From the NCBI GenBank assembly GCA_003478935.1, contig QUFP01000018.1, positions 1 through 64,000 of the forward strand: DNA of 64,000 nt. Direction: 5' to 3'. The notes under the pieces were generated by a model. The model worked only from the letters and a program-made list of their open reading frames with translations, made no database searches and was not told the origin of the DNA. This DNA comes from Firmicutes bacterium AF25-13AC. GTDB lineage: Bacteria; Bacillota; Clostridia; Lachnospirales; Lachnospiraceae. A program made the position numbers and the translations under genes. This document shows, piece after piece, positions 38,739-48,406 of this stretch (within the stretch, counting starts at the first letter, position 1; each line of letters begins with the position of its first letter).

Positions 38739-38766
38739 TTGACTTCTCTTTGAAAACTGTTATAAT
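38739..38766 (+). promoter_or_regulatory. Promoter of the pheST T-box transcript
   Basis: TTGACT at 38739-38744 and TATAAT at 38761-38766 with a 16-bp spacer. A run of nine Gs (38730-38738) directly abuts the -35 hexamer. Confidence 0.8.
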
Positions 38767-38773
38767 AAACGAT

Positions 38774-39043
38774 GACTGAGAAAATGTGTAAGTAGTCTGT
38801 ACCATTCGGTTTTCCAGAGAGGCCGCATAACCTGCTGAGAGTGCTGCCATCCGCCTACAGATGAATTTCAGCATTGGAGTCTTCCACGAAAATTTTGTTT
38901 CTGACAAAAGCTAAGTGGATGCAGCTGCTGCATTATGGCAGATCAAGTGCGGATTGTAATAATTTTTATAATCCGAACATGGGTGGTACCGCGGATTTAT
39001 TCGTCCCATAAAGGTTTTTTTAAAGCCTCTATGGGACTTTTTT
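38774..39043 (+). ncRNA. T-box leader riboswitch (tRNA-Phe responsive) of pheST
   Basis: The leader has an AGAGA-box-like CCAGAGAGG near 38814-38822, a candidate Phe specifier TTC at 38867-38869 followed by A, and the T-box core GGGTGGTACCGCG with TGGTACCGCG at 38984-38993. The terminator GTCCCATA (39003-39010)/TATGGGAC (39030-39037) with a T-run ends it; the T-box core would form the competing antiterminator when uncharged tRNA-Phe binds. Stem I was traced only roughly, but core, terminator and the downstream pheST genes make the call secure. Confidence 0.92.
39003..39043 (+). terminator. Regulated terminator of the T-box leader
   Basis: GTCCCATA and TATGGGAC arms close a 19-nt region containing T7, followed by six Ts at 39038-39043. 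Confidence 0.88.
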
Positions 39044-39050
39044 ATTTGGT

Positions 39051-39104
39051 GATTTTTCAGAGCCTCGCAGAGGCATTTTGCGAAGGGGGGTTCTGAATAG
39101 TTAC
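39051..39104 (+). repeat. Short copy of a dispersed inverted-repeat element
   Basis: The right end GGTTCTGAATAGTTAC (39089-39104) and the preceding ATTTTGCGAA match the right end of the larger element at 60279-60421. The left part TTTTTCAGAGCC is a degenerate inverted copy of that end, and an internal GCCTC/GAGGC hairpin lies between. It sits between the T-box terminator and pheS. Confidence 0.6.
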
Positions 39105-39171
39105 GATATTTGTTCGCCCCATAGAAAAAGCAACATTTAAGCAACATTTAAGAAAGCAGAGGAAAGGTTAT

Positions 39172-40218
39172 ATGCAGGAAACACACAAGCTGTCCGACAA
39201 TCTTGCTGCTCTGAAGGAGAAGATTGAGACCGGACTGGAAGGATTGTCCAATTCTAAGGAACTGTATGAGTTCAGAAGCTCTTATCTGGAAGGAAAAAAG
39301 AGTAAGATCAGCGAGCTGATGAAGGAAATGAGAAATCTTGCACCAGAAGAGCGTGCAGGATACGGAAAGTCAGTAAACGAGTTAAAGGAGTGGGCGATTG
39401 ATCGTTTCTCCAAGATGGAAGAAAAAATGAAGCAGTTAGAGTTACAGCGCCGCTATGAGTCTGAAAAAATCGACCTGACACTTCCGGCAGATGAGACTGG
39501 CATTGGAAATCTTCATCCGATTACACTTGTTCGCAACCAGTTAATCGATATCTTTGCAGGCATGGGCTTTGAGATCTATGAGGGCGCAGAGATCGAAAAT
39601 GATTACTATAACTTTACGGCATTGAACACACCGAAGGATCATCCGGCAAGAGATATGCAGGATACTTTCTATCTGTCACCAGAGTTCTTGCTTCGCACAC
39701 AGACCTCATCAGGTCAGATTCATGTTATGGAGAACAAGAAGCCGCCGATCAAGATTTTATCACCAGGAAGAGTATTCCGTTCTGATGATGATGCGACTCA
39801 TTCTCCAATGTTCCATCAGATGGAAGGTCTTGTTGTTGACAAGGGAATTACTCTGTCTGATTTAAAGGGTATGCTTGATCTGTTTGTAAAGAAAATTTAC
39901 GGAGAGGGAACTGTGACCCGTCTTCGTCCGTCCTACTTCCCATTTACAGAGCCGTCTGTAGAGGTTGACTGCAGCTGCTTTGAGTGCGGCGGCAAGGGCT
40001 GTAATTTGTGTAAGGGAACTGGCTGGATCGAAATTCTTGGTGCTGGCGTAGTAAATAAGAAAGTCCTTGAAAACTGTGGCATCGATTCCGAAGAATACAG
40101 CGGTTTTGCATTTGGTATCGGTCTTGAGCGTACTGCAATGCTTAAGTATGGTATCAACAACATCAAGATGCTGTTTGGATCGGATCTGCGTGTCCTGAAA
40201 CAGATTAACGAGAAATAA
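39172..40218 (+). CDS. pheS: Phenylalanyl-tRNA synthetase alpha subunit
   Basis: The catalytic subunit of the alpha2-beta2 synthetase that charges tRNA-Phe. It is 348 residues, the usual bacterial length. An N-terminal coiled-coil (~1-105) binds tRNA. Class II motif 2 is in [21 protein letters not shown], and motif 3 in [17 protein letters not shown] near the C-terminus. [19 protein letters not shown] gives four closely spaced cysteines in a Zn-finger-like loop, seen in many clostridial PheS. The AGGAAAGG site precedes the ATG. It forms an operon with pheT (18-bp gap) under T-box control. Confidence 0.97.
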   Translation: MQETHKLSDNLAALKEKIETGLEGLSNSKELYEFRSSYLEGKKSKISELMKEMRNLAPEERAGYGKSVNELKEWAIDRFSKMEEKMKQLELQRRYESEKIDLTLPADETGIGNLHPITLVRNQLIDIFAGMGFEIYEGAEIENDYYNFTALNTPKDHPARDMQDTFYLSPEFLLRTQTSSGQIHVMENKKPPIKILSPGRVFRSDDDATHSPMFHQMEGLVVDKGITLSDLKGMLDLFVKKIYGEGTVTRLRPSYFPFTEPSVEVDCSCFECGGKGCNLCKGTGWIEILGAGVVNKKVLENCGIDSEEYSGFAFGIGLERTAMLKYGINNIKMLFGSDLRVLKQINEK

Positions 40219-40236
40219 GAAAGGACGGAAACGAAT

Positions 40237-42681
40237 ATGTTAGTACCATTAAGTTGGCTTAAAGAATATGTAGATATTGATGTAACACCGCAGGAGCTTG
40301 AAAAAAAGCTGTTTGACGGCGGATTTGAGGTAGAGGAGCTGTATCAGGTTGGTCATGACATCGATAAGATTGTAGTTGGTCTTGTTGAGACTTGCGAGCC
40401 GATTCCAGAGACACATCTTCATGTGTGTCAGGTTAATGCAGGTGAGTATGGCACTATGCAGATTTGCTGCGGCGCTGACAATGTACAGGCAGGCGGCAAG
40501 TATCCAGTAGCACTTGTTGGTGCAACTGTTTATGCAACAGCAAAGGATCATAAGACAATCGAAGGCGTGATGACAATTAAAAAGGGTAAGCTTCGCGGTT
40601 TTGAGTCATATGGTATGCTTTGCTCTGGAACAGAGCTTGGCTTAACAGAGGATCTGTATCCGGGTGCAGGCTACAATGGTTTGTTAGAGATGCCGGCTGA
40701 TGCACAGCCTGGTGCAGATGTAAAGGCTATCACAGGTCTTGATGACTGGATGTTTGACATCTCATTAACTGCAAACAGACCGGACTGCCAGAGCATCTTA
40801 GGAATCGCAAGAGAGGTTTCTGCAATGCTTGAGAAGCCATTAAAGATGCCGTCAACCGATTATACAGAGACTGATGTAAAGAAGGATGGCTTTAAGGTAA
40901 GTGTTGAGGCACCAGATCTTTGCCCGCGTTACAGTGCACACTATGTATATGATGTAAAGATGGGTGAGTCTCCGGCATGGATGAAGCGTCGTCTTGCACT
41001 TGTTGGTATTGGATCAATCAGTAACATCGTAGATATCACAAACTATGTATTAAAAGAGATCGGACAGCCAATGCATGCATTTGACTGCTCTTACCTTGAG
41101 GGCAACGAGATTTGCGTAAGAAGAGCACATGAGGGTGAGAAGATTGTTACACTTGATGAGCAGGAGTACACAATGTCACCAGCTAATCTTGTTATCTGCG
41201 ATGGCGTAAAGCCAGTTGCATTAGCAGGTGTTATGGGCGGATTAAATTCCGAGATTCGTGACACAACAGAAAGTGTTATGTTTGAGGCTGCCAAGTTTGC
41301 AAGAGATAATGTCAGAAAGACTGCAAGAGCACTTGGAAAGTCTTCTGATTCAAGTTCAAGATTCGAGAAGGGTGTGGATGAGTATTCAACTGTTCTTGGT
41401 ATGAAGCGTGCACTTCATTTAATCGAGGAGCTTGGCTGCGGAAAGGTATCTTCTACTCATGTAGATGTTAATGTTGGAAACAGCATCGAGCCACAGCCGA
41501 TGCAGGTAAGCATCCATAAGGTAAACAGCGTTCTTGGAATTGAGGTTCCGGCAGAGGAGATTGTACGCCTGATGAAGAATTTAAACTTCAATCCGACAAT
41601 TGACGGTGATGTATTGACTCTTCAGGTACCAGCTTACCGTGAGGATATGTTGCCAGAGGGTGAGAATGATGTAGAGCGTTATCCAGATGTGGCAGAGGAA
41701 GTAATTCGTATGTATGGTTATGACCATATTAAGTCAACATTTATGCCATCTGCACAGGTAACAGCAGGCGGATATAACAAAGAGCAGAAGGGCGAGCTTG
41801 CATTAAAGCGTACTCTTTGTACTATGGGTGCATATGAGTGTATGCATTACTCTTTCTTCTCTCCGTCTGATTTGGATCTTTTGAAGTTCCCGGCTGATGC
41901 GAAGGAGCGTTTCGCAATTCAGATCATGAATCCAATCAATATTGATCTGTCATTAATGCGCACCACACTTGCTGCATCAATGCTCAATGCTATTTCAAGA
42001 AATGAAAAGCAGGGTATTCTTGATGGAAGACTTTTTGAGGTTGCAAATATCTTTATTCCGAAAAATCTGCCGCTTACCGAGTATCCGGATGAGAGAAAAA
42101 CACTTTGTGTTGGTACCTTCGGTGCAAAGGAATCCTTCTACACAATGAAGGGCATTGCAAACGGAATCGCAGACAGCTTAGATGTTGAATTTACTTATGA
42201 GCCAATTCAGAAATCCTTCCTGCATCCGTATCAGGCAGTAAAGGTATTATGTGAGGGCGAAGAAATTGGTTATTTCGGTAAGGTTGCGTACGATATTCAG
42301 GACAAGTTAAGCATGCGTGCAAGCGCATATGTTATGGAGCTTGATCTGGAGATTCTGTCCAAGTGGTATGATAAGAAGAGAACCTTCATTCCGCTGCCAA
42401 AGTTTGCAGAGGAGAAGCGTGACCTTGCATTCGTAATGGATAAGGCAATCACATGTGGCCAGATCGAGGACTGCATCCGCAAGGAAAATAAGTATGTAAA
42501 GGAAATCAAGCTGTTTGATATCTACGAGGGAGGCCAGATTCCGGAAGGAAAGAAGAGTATGGCATTCTCTATCACATTCGTTCCAAAGGATGAGGCATTT
42601 GACGATGCACGCGTTCAGAAGTTCGTTGACAAGATCTGTGCAAAGTTAAACGAGGAGTACGGCGTCGAGCTGAGAGCGTAA
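40237..42681 (+). CDS. pheT: Phenylalanyl-tRNA synthetase beta subunit
   Basis: An 814-residue beta subunit. An N-terminal EMAP/tRNA-binding domain (~40-155, GLVETCEPIPETHLHVCQV) is followed by the B3/B4 editing region (MFDISLTANRPDCQSILGIAREV and HAFDCSYLEG), B5, a catalytic-like core and a C-terminal ferredoxin-fold anticodon-binding domain (LPKFAEEKRDLAFVMD onward). Length and order are normal. It is cotranscribed with pheS and followed by a terminator. Confidence 0.97.
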   Translation: MLVPLSWLKEYVDIDVTPQELEKKLFDGGFEVEELYQVGHDIDKIVVGLVETCEPIPETHLHVCQVNAGEYGTMQICCGADNVQAGGKYPVALVGATVYATAKDHKTIEGVMTIKKGKLRGFESYGMLCSGTELGLTEDLYPGAGYNGLLEMPADAQPGADVKAITGLDDWMFDISLTANRPDCQSILGIAREVSAMLEKPLKMPSTDYTETDVKKDGFKVSVEAPDLCPRYSAHYVYDVKMGESPAWMKRRLALVGIGSISNIVDITNYVLKEIGQPMHAFDCSYLEGNEICVRRAHEGEKIVTLDEQEYTMSPANLVICDGVKPVALAGVMGGLNSEIRDTTESVMFEAAKFARDNVRKTARALGKSSDSSSRFEKGVDEYSTVLGMKRALHLIEELGCGKVSSTHVDVNVGNSIEPQPMQVSIHKVNSVLGIEVPAEEIVRLMKNLNFNPTIDGDVLTLQVPAYREDMLPEGENDVERYPDVAEEVIRMYGYDHIKSTFMPSAQVTAGGYNKEQKGELALKRTLCTMGAYECMHYSFFSPSDLDLLKFPADAKERFAIQIMNPINIDLSLMRTTLAASMLNAISRNEKQGILDGRLFEVANIFIPKNLPLTEYPDERKTLCVGTFGAKESFYTMKGIANGIADSLDVEFTYEPIQKSFLHPYQAVKVLCEGEEIGYFGKVAYDIQDKLSMRASAYVMELDLEILSKWYDKKRTFIPLPKFAEEKRDLAFVMDKAITCGQIEDCIRKENKYVKEIKLFDIYEGGQIPEGKKSMAFSITFVPKDEAFDDARVQKFVDKICAKLNEEYGVELRA

Positions 42682-42776
42682 GGTGTTCGCTGTATTTCGG
42701 TGAATCGCATTCATGTATAAAATTTATATTGAAATTGCAAATATATAAAAACAAAAGAATTCGATAGGATTAAATA

Positions 42777-42818
42777 AAATCTCCCGCGTAGTTCGTATGA
42801 ATTGCGAGGGAGATTTTT
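42777..42818 (+). terminator. Terminator after pheT
   Basis: AAATCTCCCGC pairs with GCGAGGGAGATTT, followed by TT. Loop of about 16 nt. The remaining gap to the sigma gene holds only its leader. Confidence 0.82.
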
Positions 42819-42860
42819 CGTTAAGGTGCAGATGGGATACGTTTTTCCTTTGGTTTATTA

Positions 42861-42889
42861 TTGATTTTCTTTCGAATTTTTTGTAAGAT
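42861..42889 (+). promoter_or_regulatory. Possible promoter of the ECF sigma/anti-sigma operon
   Basis: TTGATT at 42861-42866 and TAAGAT at 42884-42889 with a 17-bp spacer. The -10 is weak and lies inside an AAGAT/ATCTT inverted repeat, so an alternative sigma-specific promoter is also possible. Confidence 0.4.
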
Positions 42890-43022
42890 AATAAAAAAAA
42901 TCTTGTCTATATAAATGAAAACGTCTTTAAAGGAAAGAAAATATGTAGAAATGCATATTAGCATTCTAGAGTCTGGTGATGGTGGAACGATAAAGGAAAA
43001 CATAGCGAGAGGAGGGATTTTT

Positions 43023-43583
43023 ATGCGCGATCAGGAAATCACAGAGCTATTCTGGGAGCGAAAAGAGCAAGCAGTAACAGAGTCCAACATTCGATACGGC
43101 GCGTATTGCCGGCGAATTTCCTATAATATACTGGCAAACAAGGAAGATGTTGAAGAGTGTATGAATGATACTTGGTATCAGGCGTGGAACGCAATTCCTC
43201 CGCAGCGCCCATTGTGTTTAAAAGCATTTTTCGGGAAAATTATTCGCAATCTTTCTCTCAACCGTTGGAAGTGGGATCGGGCAGGAAAACGGATTCGACC
43301 AGAAGCAATGCTTGTGCTAGATGAATTAGGCGAATGCGTGTCGGGGCGTGAACAGCCAGAGGACGTGGTACTCGCAGAGGAACTCAAAAAAGAAATTAAC
43401 CGATTTTTGCATGGACTTTCCACTCGTGAACAAGGCATGTTTGTTCAACGATATTTTTATCTGGAGTCAATTAAAAGCATTGCGCGATATCATGGCATTA
43501 CCGAAAATGCAGTTTCGGTAAATTTAAACCGTGTGCGCAAACAGTTAAAGCAGTATCTCTCAGAAAGGGGGTACAACTTATGA
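43023..43583 (+). CDS. ECF-type RNA polymerase sigma factor
   Basis: A 186-residue sigma-70-family protein of the ECF size class. Region 2 spans about residues 20-85 (YCRRISYNILANKEDVEECMNDTWYQAWNAIPP) and region 4 about 125-180 (FLHGLSTREQGMFVQRYFYLESIKSIARYHGITENAVSVNLNRVRKQL), with a helix-turn-helix for -35 recognition. The ATG at 43023 has a perfect GGAGG; the open frame starting at 42915 lies in the leader. It overlaps the next gene by ATGA, so the two are translationally coupled, the usual sigma/anti-sigma arrangement. Confidence 0.9.
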   Translation: MRDQEITELFWERKEQAVTESNIRYGAYCRRISYNILANKEDVEECMNDTWYQAWNAIPPQRPLCLKAFFGKIIRNLSLNRWKWDRAGKRIRPEAMLVLDELGECVSGREQPEDVVLAEELKKEINRFLHGLSTREQGMFVQRYFYLESIKSIARYHGITENAVSVNLNRVRKQLKQYLSERGYNL

Positions 43584-44785
43584 AGAAAGAAGATTTTTTA
43601 AAACTTATGGATGGCATCGATGATCGCTTAGTCGAAAAATATGCAATTTCAGACGAGGCAGAGGCAAGACAAAAACAAATTAGGAGACAGAGACGACAGC
43701 GATGGCTCAACCAAGTAACAGGGTGTGCAGTTGCAGCGATAATTCTTGGCGTGATTGGTGTTGCAATGCTGTGCGCTTCCTTTGGCATTGTAAGAATGGA
43801 CAGACAAAGCCAAAAAACTCCAGTATCTCTTGGTGATGGCAACGATTCTCAAAATAATGAGAATAATGGAGATGAGGAAAAAGAGCTTTTGTTACAGGCA
43901 TACCTTTCTTATATTGGAGTGGAGGAGCAGGACATTCAGGAAATCCAAAAGATGAACCAACAGATAGAAACGATTATTCTTACAAAAGGGGACAGTGAGC
44001 AGCAGTCAGTATCTATTGAAACAGCGGTATATTTGGTGTATACCACAAATCAAGATAAGGTATTAGCAGTGCTTGCAGTTGATCTGCCCGATAAGGCAGT
44101 TCAATATGGATGCAGTGAAATCGAGATTGTGGATAACTGGAAGCAATATGAGGTCTCACAGGCGAATGCAGTACTTTATTCAGAGGAGACGCAGGAGTTT
44201 CAGTCACTCAGATGTGATACGACGAATGAGTACCAGCTTGCAATTTCAGGTATAAGTAGTGCGAAGGGGAATACTAAAAGCACGTCTCGAATGGTAGTCA
44301 GCTTTACGGTTGACAGGACAAGGCGCAGCCTAAATTTAGAGGGGTATCGGGTTCTATTCCACCTGAAAAGTACATTTTTGTGGGTGCTGGCAGCGTGGAC
44401 CTTGGCCGCAGCTATAGTAATTGCTGCAGCATTGTGGTTCTTAAATCGCTCAGTAAAATTAAAAGAAGGCACAAAAGCAGGTCGCTTCCTGTTTGGTAAA
44501 GAAATAGAATATGGAGCAGTCGTAGAAAAGATAGAGAATATTGATCTTTTTAACCCATCTCAATATATAACGAAAAACGGAGTTGTTAGTCCAGGTTCAT
44601 CTGGGCGCTACCATGTAGAGTTTCGCTTGCAGGATGATACACATATTGAACTGAGTGTATCGGCTAAGCAGGCAGGAAAATTTGAACCGGGTATGCGCGG
44701 AACACTTGTCCATCGAAGAAATATTTTGATGTCCTTTGTGCCAGAGGATGTGGAAAAATCGGAGTATCATGAAACCAAAAGATAA
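43580..44785 (+). CDS. Membrane anti-sigma-like partner of the ECF sigma factor
   Basis: A 401-residue protein translationally coupled to the sigma gene. A short charged cytosolic N-terminus (~1-44, KKEDFLKLMDGIDDRLVEKY) would bind sigma. A membrane helix at ~45-68, an extracytoplasmic domain of ~195 residues and a second helix at ~268-290 (WVLAAWTLAAAIVIAAALWFL) follow. A C-terminal cytosolic beta-rich domain of ~105 residues ends the protein. No known enzyme motif is visible. The anti-sigma role is inferred from overlap and topology. The two-helix form with a C-terminal cytosolic domain is less common than single-pass anti-sigma proteins. Confidence 0.7.
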   Translation: MKKEDFLKLMDGIDDRLVEKYAISDEAEARQKQIRRQRRQRWLNQVTGCAVAAIILGVIGVAMLCASFGIVRMDRQSQKTPVSLGDGNDSQNNENNGDEEKELLLQAYLSYIGVEEQDIQEIQKMNQQIETIILTKGDSEQQSVSIETAVYLVYTTNQDKVLAVLAVDLPDKAVQYGCSEIEIVDNWKQYEVSQANAVLYSEETQEFQSLRCDTTNEYQLAISGISSAKGNTKSTSRMVVSFTVDRTRRSLNLEGYRVLFHLKSTFLWVLAAWTLAAAIVIAAALWFLNRSVKLKEGTKAGRFLFGKEIEYGAVVEKIENIDLFNPSQYITKNGVVSPGSSGRYHVEFRLQDDTHIELSVSAKQAGKFEPGMRGTLVHRRNILMSFVPEDVEKSEYHETKR

Positions 44786-44805
44786 TTAAAATTTCGTCAG
44801 CTATA

Positions 44806-44865
44806 CTGCCACTTGTTATTGATCATTCGGTCACATTGGACTATGAATTCAATGACAAGTGGCAG
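44806..44865. repeat. Long inverted repeat overlapping the AAA-ATPase promoter
   Basis: CTGCCACTTGTTATTGA (44806-44822) and TCAATGACAAGTGGCAG (44849-44865) are complementary over 17 bp with one G-T mismatch and a 26-nt loop. There is no T-run, so it is not a simple terminator. The right arm contains the -35 of the following promoter. Confidence 0.8.
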
Positions 44866-44880
44866 AATGCATGGTATAAT
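44852..44880 (+). promoter_or_regulatory. Promoter of the AAA-ATPase gene
   Basis: ATGACA at 44852-44857 (one mismatch to consensus) and TATAAT at 44875-44880 with a 17-bp spacer. The -35 lies inside the right arm of the 60-bp inverted repeat. Confidence 0.65.
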
Positions 44881-44944
44881 GATTTTACCATAAGAAGTGC
44901 CGTATTATGGTGATTTAAAAGAAACAGGAAGGAGTGTCAGCAGA

Positions 44945-46539
44945 ATGGGATATTATGTTAATCCATCAGCAGAAAGTTTTGCGGCGATTGCAAGGAGCAA
45001 GACATATGTAGATAAGACTGGGTTAATCGAATATATGAATGCAGTTGTACAGACAGATCGTATGTTAGTCTGCTCAAGTAGACCAAGAAGATTCGGAAAA
45101 TCATTTGCAGCAAAAATGCTTGCGGCATACTATTCAAGAGGTGCAGATTCAAAAGATATTTTTCAAAATTTGAAAATTGGAAAAGAAACAAAATGCGAGC
45201 ATCAAAATCAATACGATGTCATTTTTCTTGATATCACGCTTTTTCTTTCGATTGCGGATACTCCGGATCTTGTGGTAAAGGAAATTCAAAAAGATGTAAT
45301 TCAAGAGTTAAAATCAGAATTTCCAGAATCAATTCATGATGAAACAGAGTCCTTATTAAAAGCATTGATGCAGATTCACTCAGCTACAAAACGTAAGTTT
45401 TTCATCATTATTGATGAGTGGGATGCATTGTTTCGAGAAGCAAAACAGGATACAACTATTCAACGAGAATATATACAGTTGTTGCGCAGCTATTCAAAAA
45501 CAATGTGACGCCTCAGATCATCGCAGGTGCGTATATGACAGGTATTTTGCCTATAAAAAAATATGGAACACAGTCAGCTTTAACGGATTTTCGCGAATAT
45601 ACAATGTTAGAGCCAGGACCACTTGCGCCGTTTGTTGGTTTTACACAGGTGGAAGTTAAGAGACTTTGCGAAGAATATCCGCTTGATTTTGATCAGGCTC
45701 AGAAATGGTATGATGGATATATATTTGAACAAGCAGGGCATATCTATAGCCCAAATTCGATTATAGAAGCCATTCAAAATAAGAGTTTTGCAAATTATTG
45801 GACGCAGACAGAAACTTATGAGTCGCTTATGACATATATTGACTTGAATTTCGATGGACTAAAAGATTCTGTAATTGACATGATCGGAGGAATGCGGTGT
45901 AAGGTTGATGTTGGCTCCTTCCAGAATGATATGACCTCTCTTAGGAGTAAGGATGATGTACTGACATTGTTTGTTCATCTGGGATATTTGGCATATGATA
46001 GAAAAACGCGGGAAGTATTTATCCCAAATGAAGAGATTCGAGAGGAATTTATTCGTTCAATAAAAAATGGAAGCAGAAAAGAATTGGTTAAGGCAGTAGA
46101 ATTGTCAGATAAGTTGCTCCGTGCGACAATCAATAAGGATGAGTCAACGGTTGCAGAGATTATAGGAGAGGCACATCAGGCAAATACTTCTCCAAAATTT
46201 TACAATAATGAGCAGGCATTACGCAGTGTTGTTATAATGGCATATTTGAGTAGTGTAGATGATTATATCCGTTTTGAAGAATTAGCAAGTGGAAAAGGAT
46301 ATATTGACTTATTATTTTTACCAGCATTGCAATCATCAAAGCCGGCACTTATAATCGAGCTTAAGTGGAATAAGAGTGCAGAAAAAGCAGTACAGCAGGA
46401 ACAGGATCAGCAGTATTGGAAATTTGCAAAGCAGTTTCGATACAAAGGGAAAATACTGTTAGTCGGAATTAACTATAATTCGAAAACCAAAAAACATACT
46501 TGCAAAATTAAAGAAATTGAGTCTTTAGAAAAAAATTAG
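44945..46539 (+). CDS. AAA-ATPase-like/PD-(D/E)XK nuclease-like protein, with an apparent 1-nt deletion
   Basis: It belongs to the two-part family AAA-ATPase_like plus PD-(D/E)XK_9, often multicopy in gut clostridia and Bacteroidetes. The Walker A region is SSRPRRFGKSFAAKML (~45-60), a Walker B-like FFIIIDEWDALF lies near 155-166, and ITGILPI-type AYMTGILPIKKY follows. The C-terminus has the nuclease-fold strand GYIDLLFLP...ALIIELKW (Asp and Glu-x-Lys). The frame breaks at about 45490 (AGCTATTC, one base short of AGC NTA TTC), restored as LLRSLFKNNVTPQ. About 531 aa. The ATG at 44945 follows GGAAGGAG. The function of the family is not settled. Confidence 0.8.
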
Positions 46540-46556
46540 GGCTAATAGGTACAAAA

Positions 46557-47333
46557 ATGACTAGCAGATTTTATCAATATTGTAAATCGAATATAAAGCA
46601 AAAAAAAATCCAAGAAGTATCAATAAAGACTGCTTTTGCTTTTCTAGCAGAAGGAAAACATATTGTTTCGTTTGTTGGAGCAGGAGGAAAAAGTTCTCTT
46701 ATTGACGCAATTGCAAAGTGGAGCAGCAATCAGGGAAAAAAAGTGCTTGTGACGACTACAACTCATATTTTCAGACCGCAGGATGAATTTTTAGCAATGA
46801 ACGAAAAACAGTTACAGGAAATCTGGGCAGCAGGACATTGGGCGGTGATCGGAGCAACTGAGGAAAAAGATCAGCAAAAGTTAAAGATGCCAGAGATTGA
46901 CTGGATGAGACAGGCAATGGAGCTTTCTGACCTTGTACTCATTGAGGCTGATGGCTCAAAGCGTTTGCCATGTAAAGTGCCAGCTGATCATGAGCCTGTA
47001 CTTTTGCCAGAGTCGGATATAGTGGTGGCTGTTTTGGGGCTTTCAGCCTTAGGGCGTTCACTTAAAGAGTGTTGTTTTCGACTGGAAAAAGCAAAAAAGC
47101 TATTGTCAGCGGATGAAAATCATTTATTGACAGAAAAAGATATGGCAGCGATTTTGTTATCTAATCAGGGGCTGCGAAAAGATGTAGGAGACAGAAGATA
47201 CATTGCCGTCTTAAACCAGTGTGATGACAGGATTGTGCGAGAAAGTGCAGAACAGGTTAGGAAAATGCTAATCAATTCAACTGGGCAGAATAGTGAAACT
47301 ATAGAAAAAATAGTATTTGCAAAACTGCAGTGA
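46557..47333 (+). CDS. yqeC: Selenium-dependent molybdenum hydroxylase accessory protein YqeC
   Basis: A 258-residue YqeC-family protein, a marker of selenium-dependent molybdenum hydroxylase systems. SFVGAGGKSSLIDAIAKW near residue 41 forms a P-loop-like nucleotide site, followed by VLVTTTTHIF, LVLIEADGSKRLPCKVPADHEP and VAVLGLSALG. It probably uses a nucleotide during cofactor maturation; the biochemical step is unknown. It starts 17 bp after the AAA-ATPase gene and is the first gene of a run of functionally linked genes on the same strand. The ribosome site is weak. Confidence 0.85.
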   Translation: MTSRFYQYCKSNIKQKKIQEVSIKTAFAFLAEGKHIVSFVGAGGKSSLIDAIAKWSSNQGKKVLVTTTTHIFRPQDEFLAMNEKQLQEIWAAGHWAVIGATEEKDQQKLKMPEIDWMRQAMELSDLVLIEADGSKRLPCKVPADHEPVLLPESDIVVAVLGLSALGRSLKECCFRLEKAKKLLSADENHLLTEKDMAAILLSNQGLRKDVGDRRYIAVLNQCDDRIVRESAEQVRKMLINSTGQNSETIEKIVFAKLQ

Positions 47334-47386
47334 ATATGGCAAACTAGTCAATAGACTATAAACCATTTTTGGGGGAGATATAAACG

Positions 47387-47863
47387 ATGAGTGGATTTAC
47401 ACATTTTGATCAAAAAGGAAATGCCGTGATGGTGGATGTGCATGAAAAGGCAGATACATATCGGGTAGCTGTTGCTACGGGAACAATCACCGTGAATGAG
47501 GAAGTTTTTCAGGCTATTACTAATCATACGGCAAAAAAAGGTGATGTGCTTGGAATAGCCAGAATTGCAGGCATTATGGGGGCGAAAAAAAATTCAGAGC
47601 TGATTCCTCTATGCCACATTATTGCATTGACAGACTGCGAGATTTCTTTTGAGCTAGATGAAATGCATCGTCAAATTAAGGCAACATGTAAAACCTCCTG
47701 TATCGGAAAAACAGGTGTGGAGATGGAAGCTATGACGGGCGTTAGTGTTGCATTGCTGACAATTTATGATATGTGCAAAGCTATGGATCGCGGCATGGAA
47801 ATATCAGGGATTCATCTAGTGGAAAAATCTGGCGGCAAAAGCGGTCATTATAAAGCAAATTAG
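47387..47863 (+). CDS. moaC: Cyclic pyranopterin monophosphate synthase MoaC
   Basis: A 158-residue MoaC, normal length, converting the MoaA product into cyclic pyranopterin monophosphate in molybdopterin synthesis. Signature segments are [53 protein letters not shown] and [18 protein letters not shown] site precedes the ATG. Its partner MoaA is encoded later in the same run. MoaD/MoaE are not in the window. Confidence 0.95.
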   Translation: MSGFTHFDQKGNAVMVDVHEKADTYRVAVATGTITVNEEVFQAITNHTAKKGDVLGIARIAGIMGAKKNSELIPLCHIIALTDCEISFELDEMHRQIKATCKTSCIGKTGVEMEAMTGVSVALLTIYDMCKAMDRGMEISGIHLVEKSGGKSGHYKAN

Positions 47864-47875
47864 AAAGGCACTATC

Positions 47876-48391
47876 ATGGAACAAAAAAAACATAATCAAA
47901 AATATAGAGTAGGAATTGTAACTCTTAGTGATAAAGGTTTTAAAGGCGAGCGAGAGGATTTAAGCGGTCCAAAGATCAAGTCACTTCTTCCTACAGAAAA
48001 GTATGAAGTGATATCATATTGCATTTTACCTGATGATCAAAAAGCAATCGAAAAAGAGCTTTGTCGATTAGCAGACGAAGAACAATGTGCACTTGTACTG
48101 ACAACAGGCGGCACTGGTTTTTCTAAAAGAGATGTGACACCAGAGGCAACGCTTGCTGTGGCTGATCGCAATGCACCGGGAATTGCAGAGGCAATACGCG
48201 CCTATAGCTTGACTATCACACCGCGCGCAATGTTAAGTCGTGGAGCTAGTGTTATTCGTAAGCAGACGCTTATTGTGAATCTGCCGGGAAGCCCAAAGGC
48301 AGTTGAGGAGAGTCTTACTTATATATTGGATTCAATGTCTCATGGACTTGATATTCTTTTAGGAACAGCATTTGAATGTGCCAGAAAATAA
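47876..48391 (+). CDS. mog: Molybdopterin adenylyltransferase, MogA/MoaB family
   Basis: A 171-residue molybdopterin-binding protein with VGIVTLSDKGFKGEREDLSGP at the N-terminus, LVLTTGGTGFSKRDVTPEAT as the molybdopterin-binding loop and LIVNLPGSPKAVEESL. It adenylates molybdopterin before Mo insertion. Gap of 12 bp after moaC. Confidence 0.92.
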   Translation: MEQKKHNQKYRVGIVTLSDKGFKGEREDLSGPKIKSLLPTEKYEVISYCILPDDQKAIEKELCRLADEEQCALVLTTGGTGFSKRDVTPEATLAVADRNAPGIAEAIRAYSLTITPRAMLSRGASVIRKQTLIVNLPGSPKAVEESLTYILDSMSHGLDILLGTAFECARK

Positions 48392-48406
48392 AGAAAGTGT
48401 GCCAAT

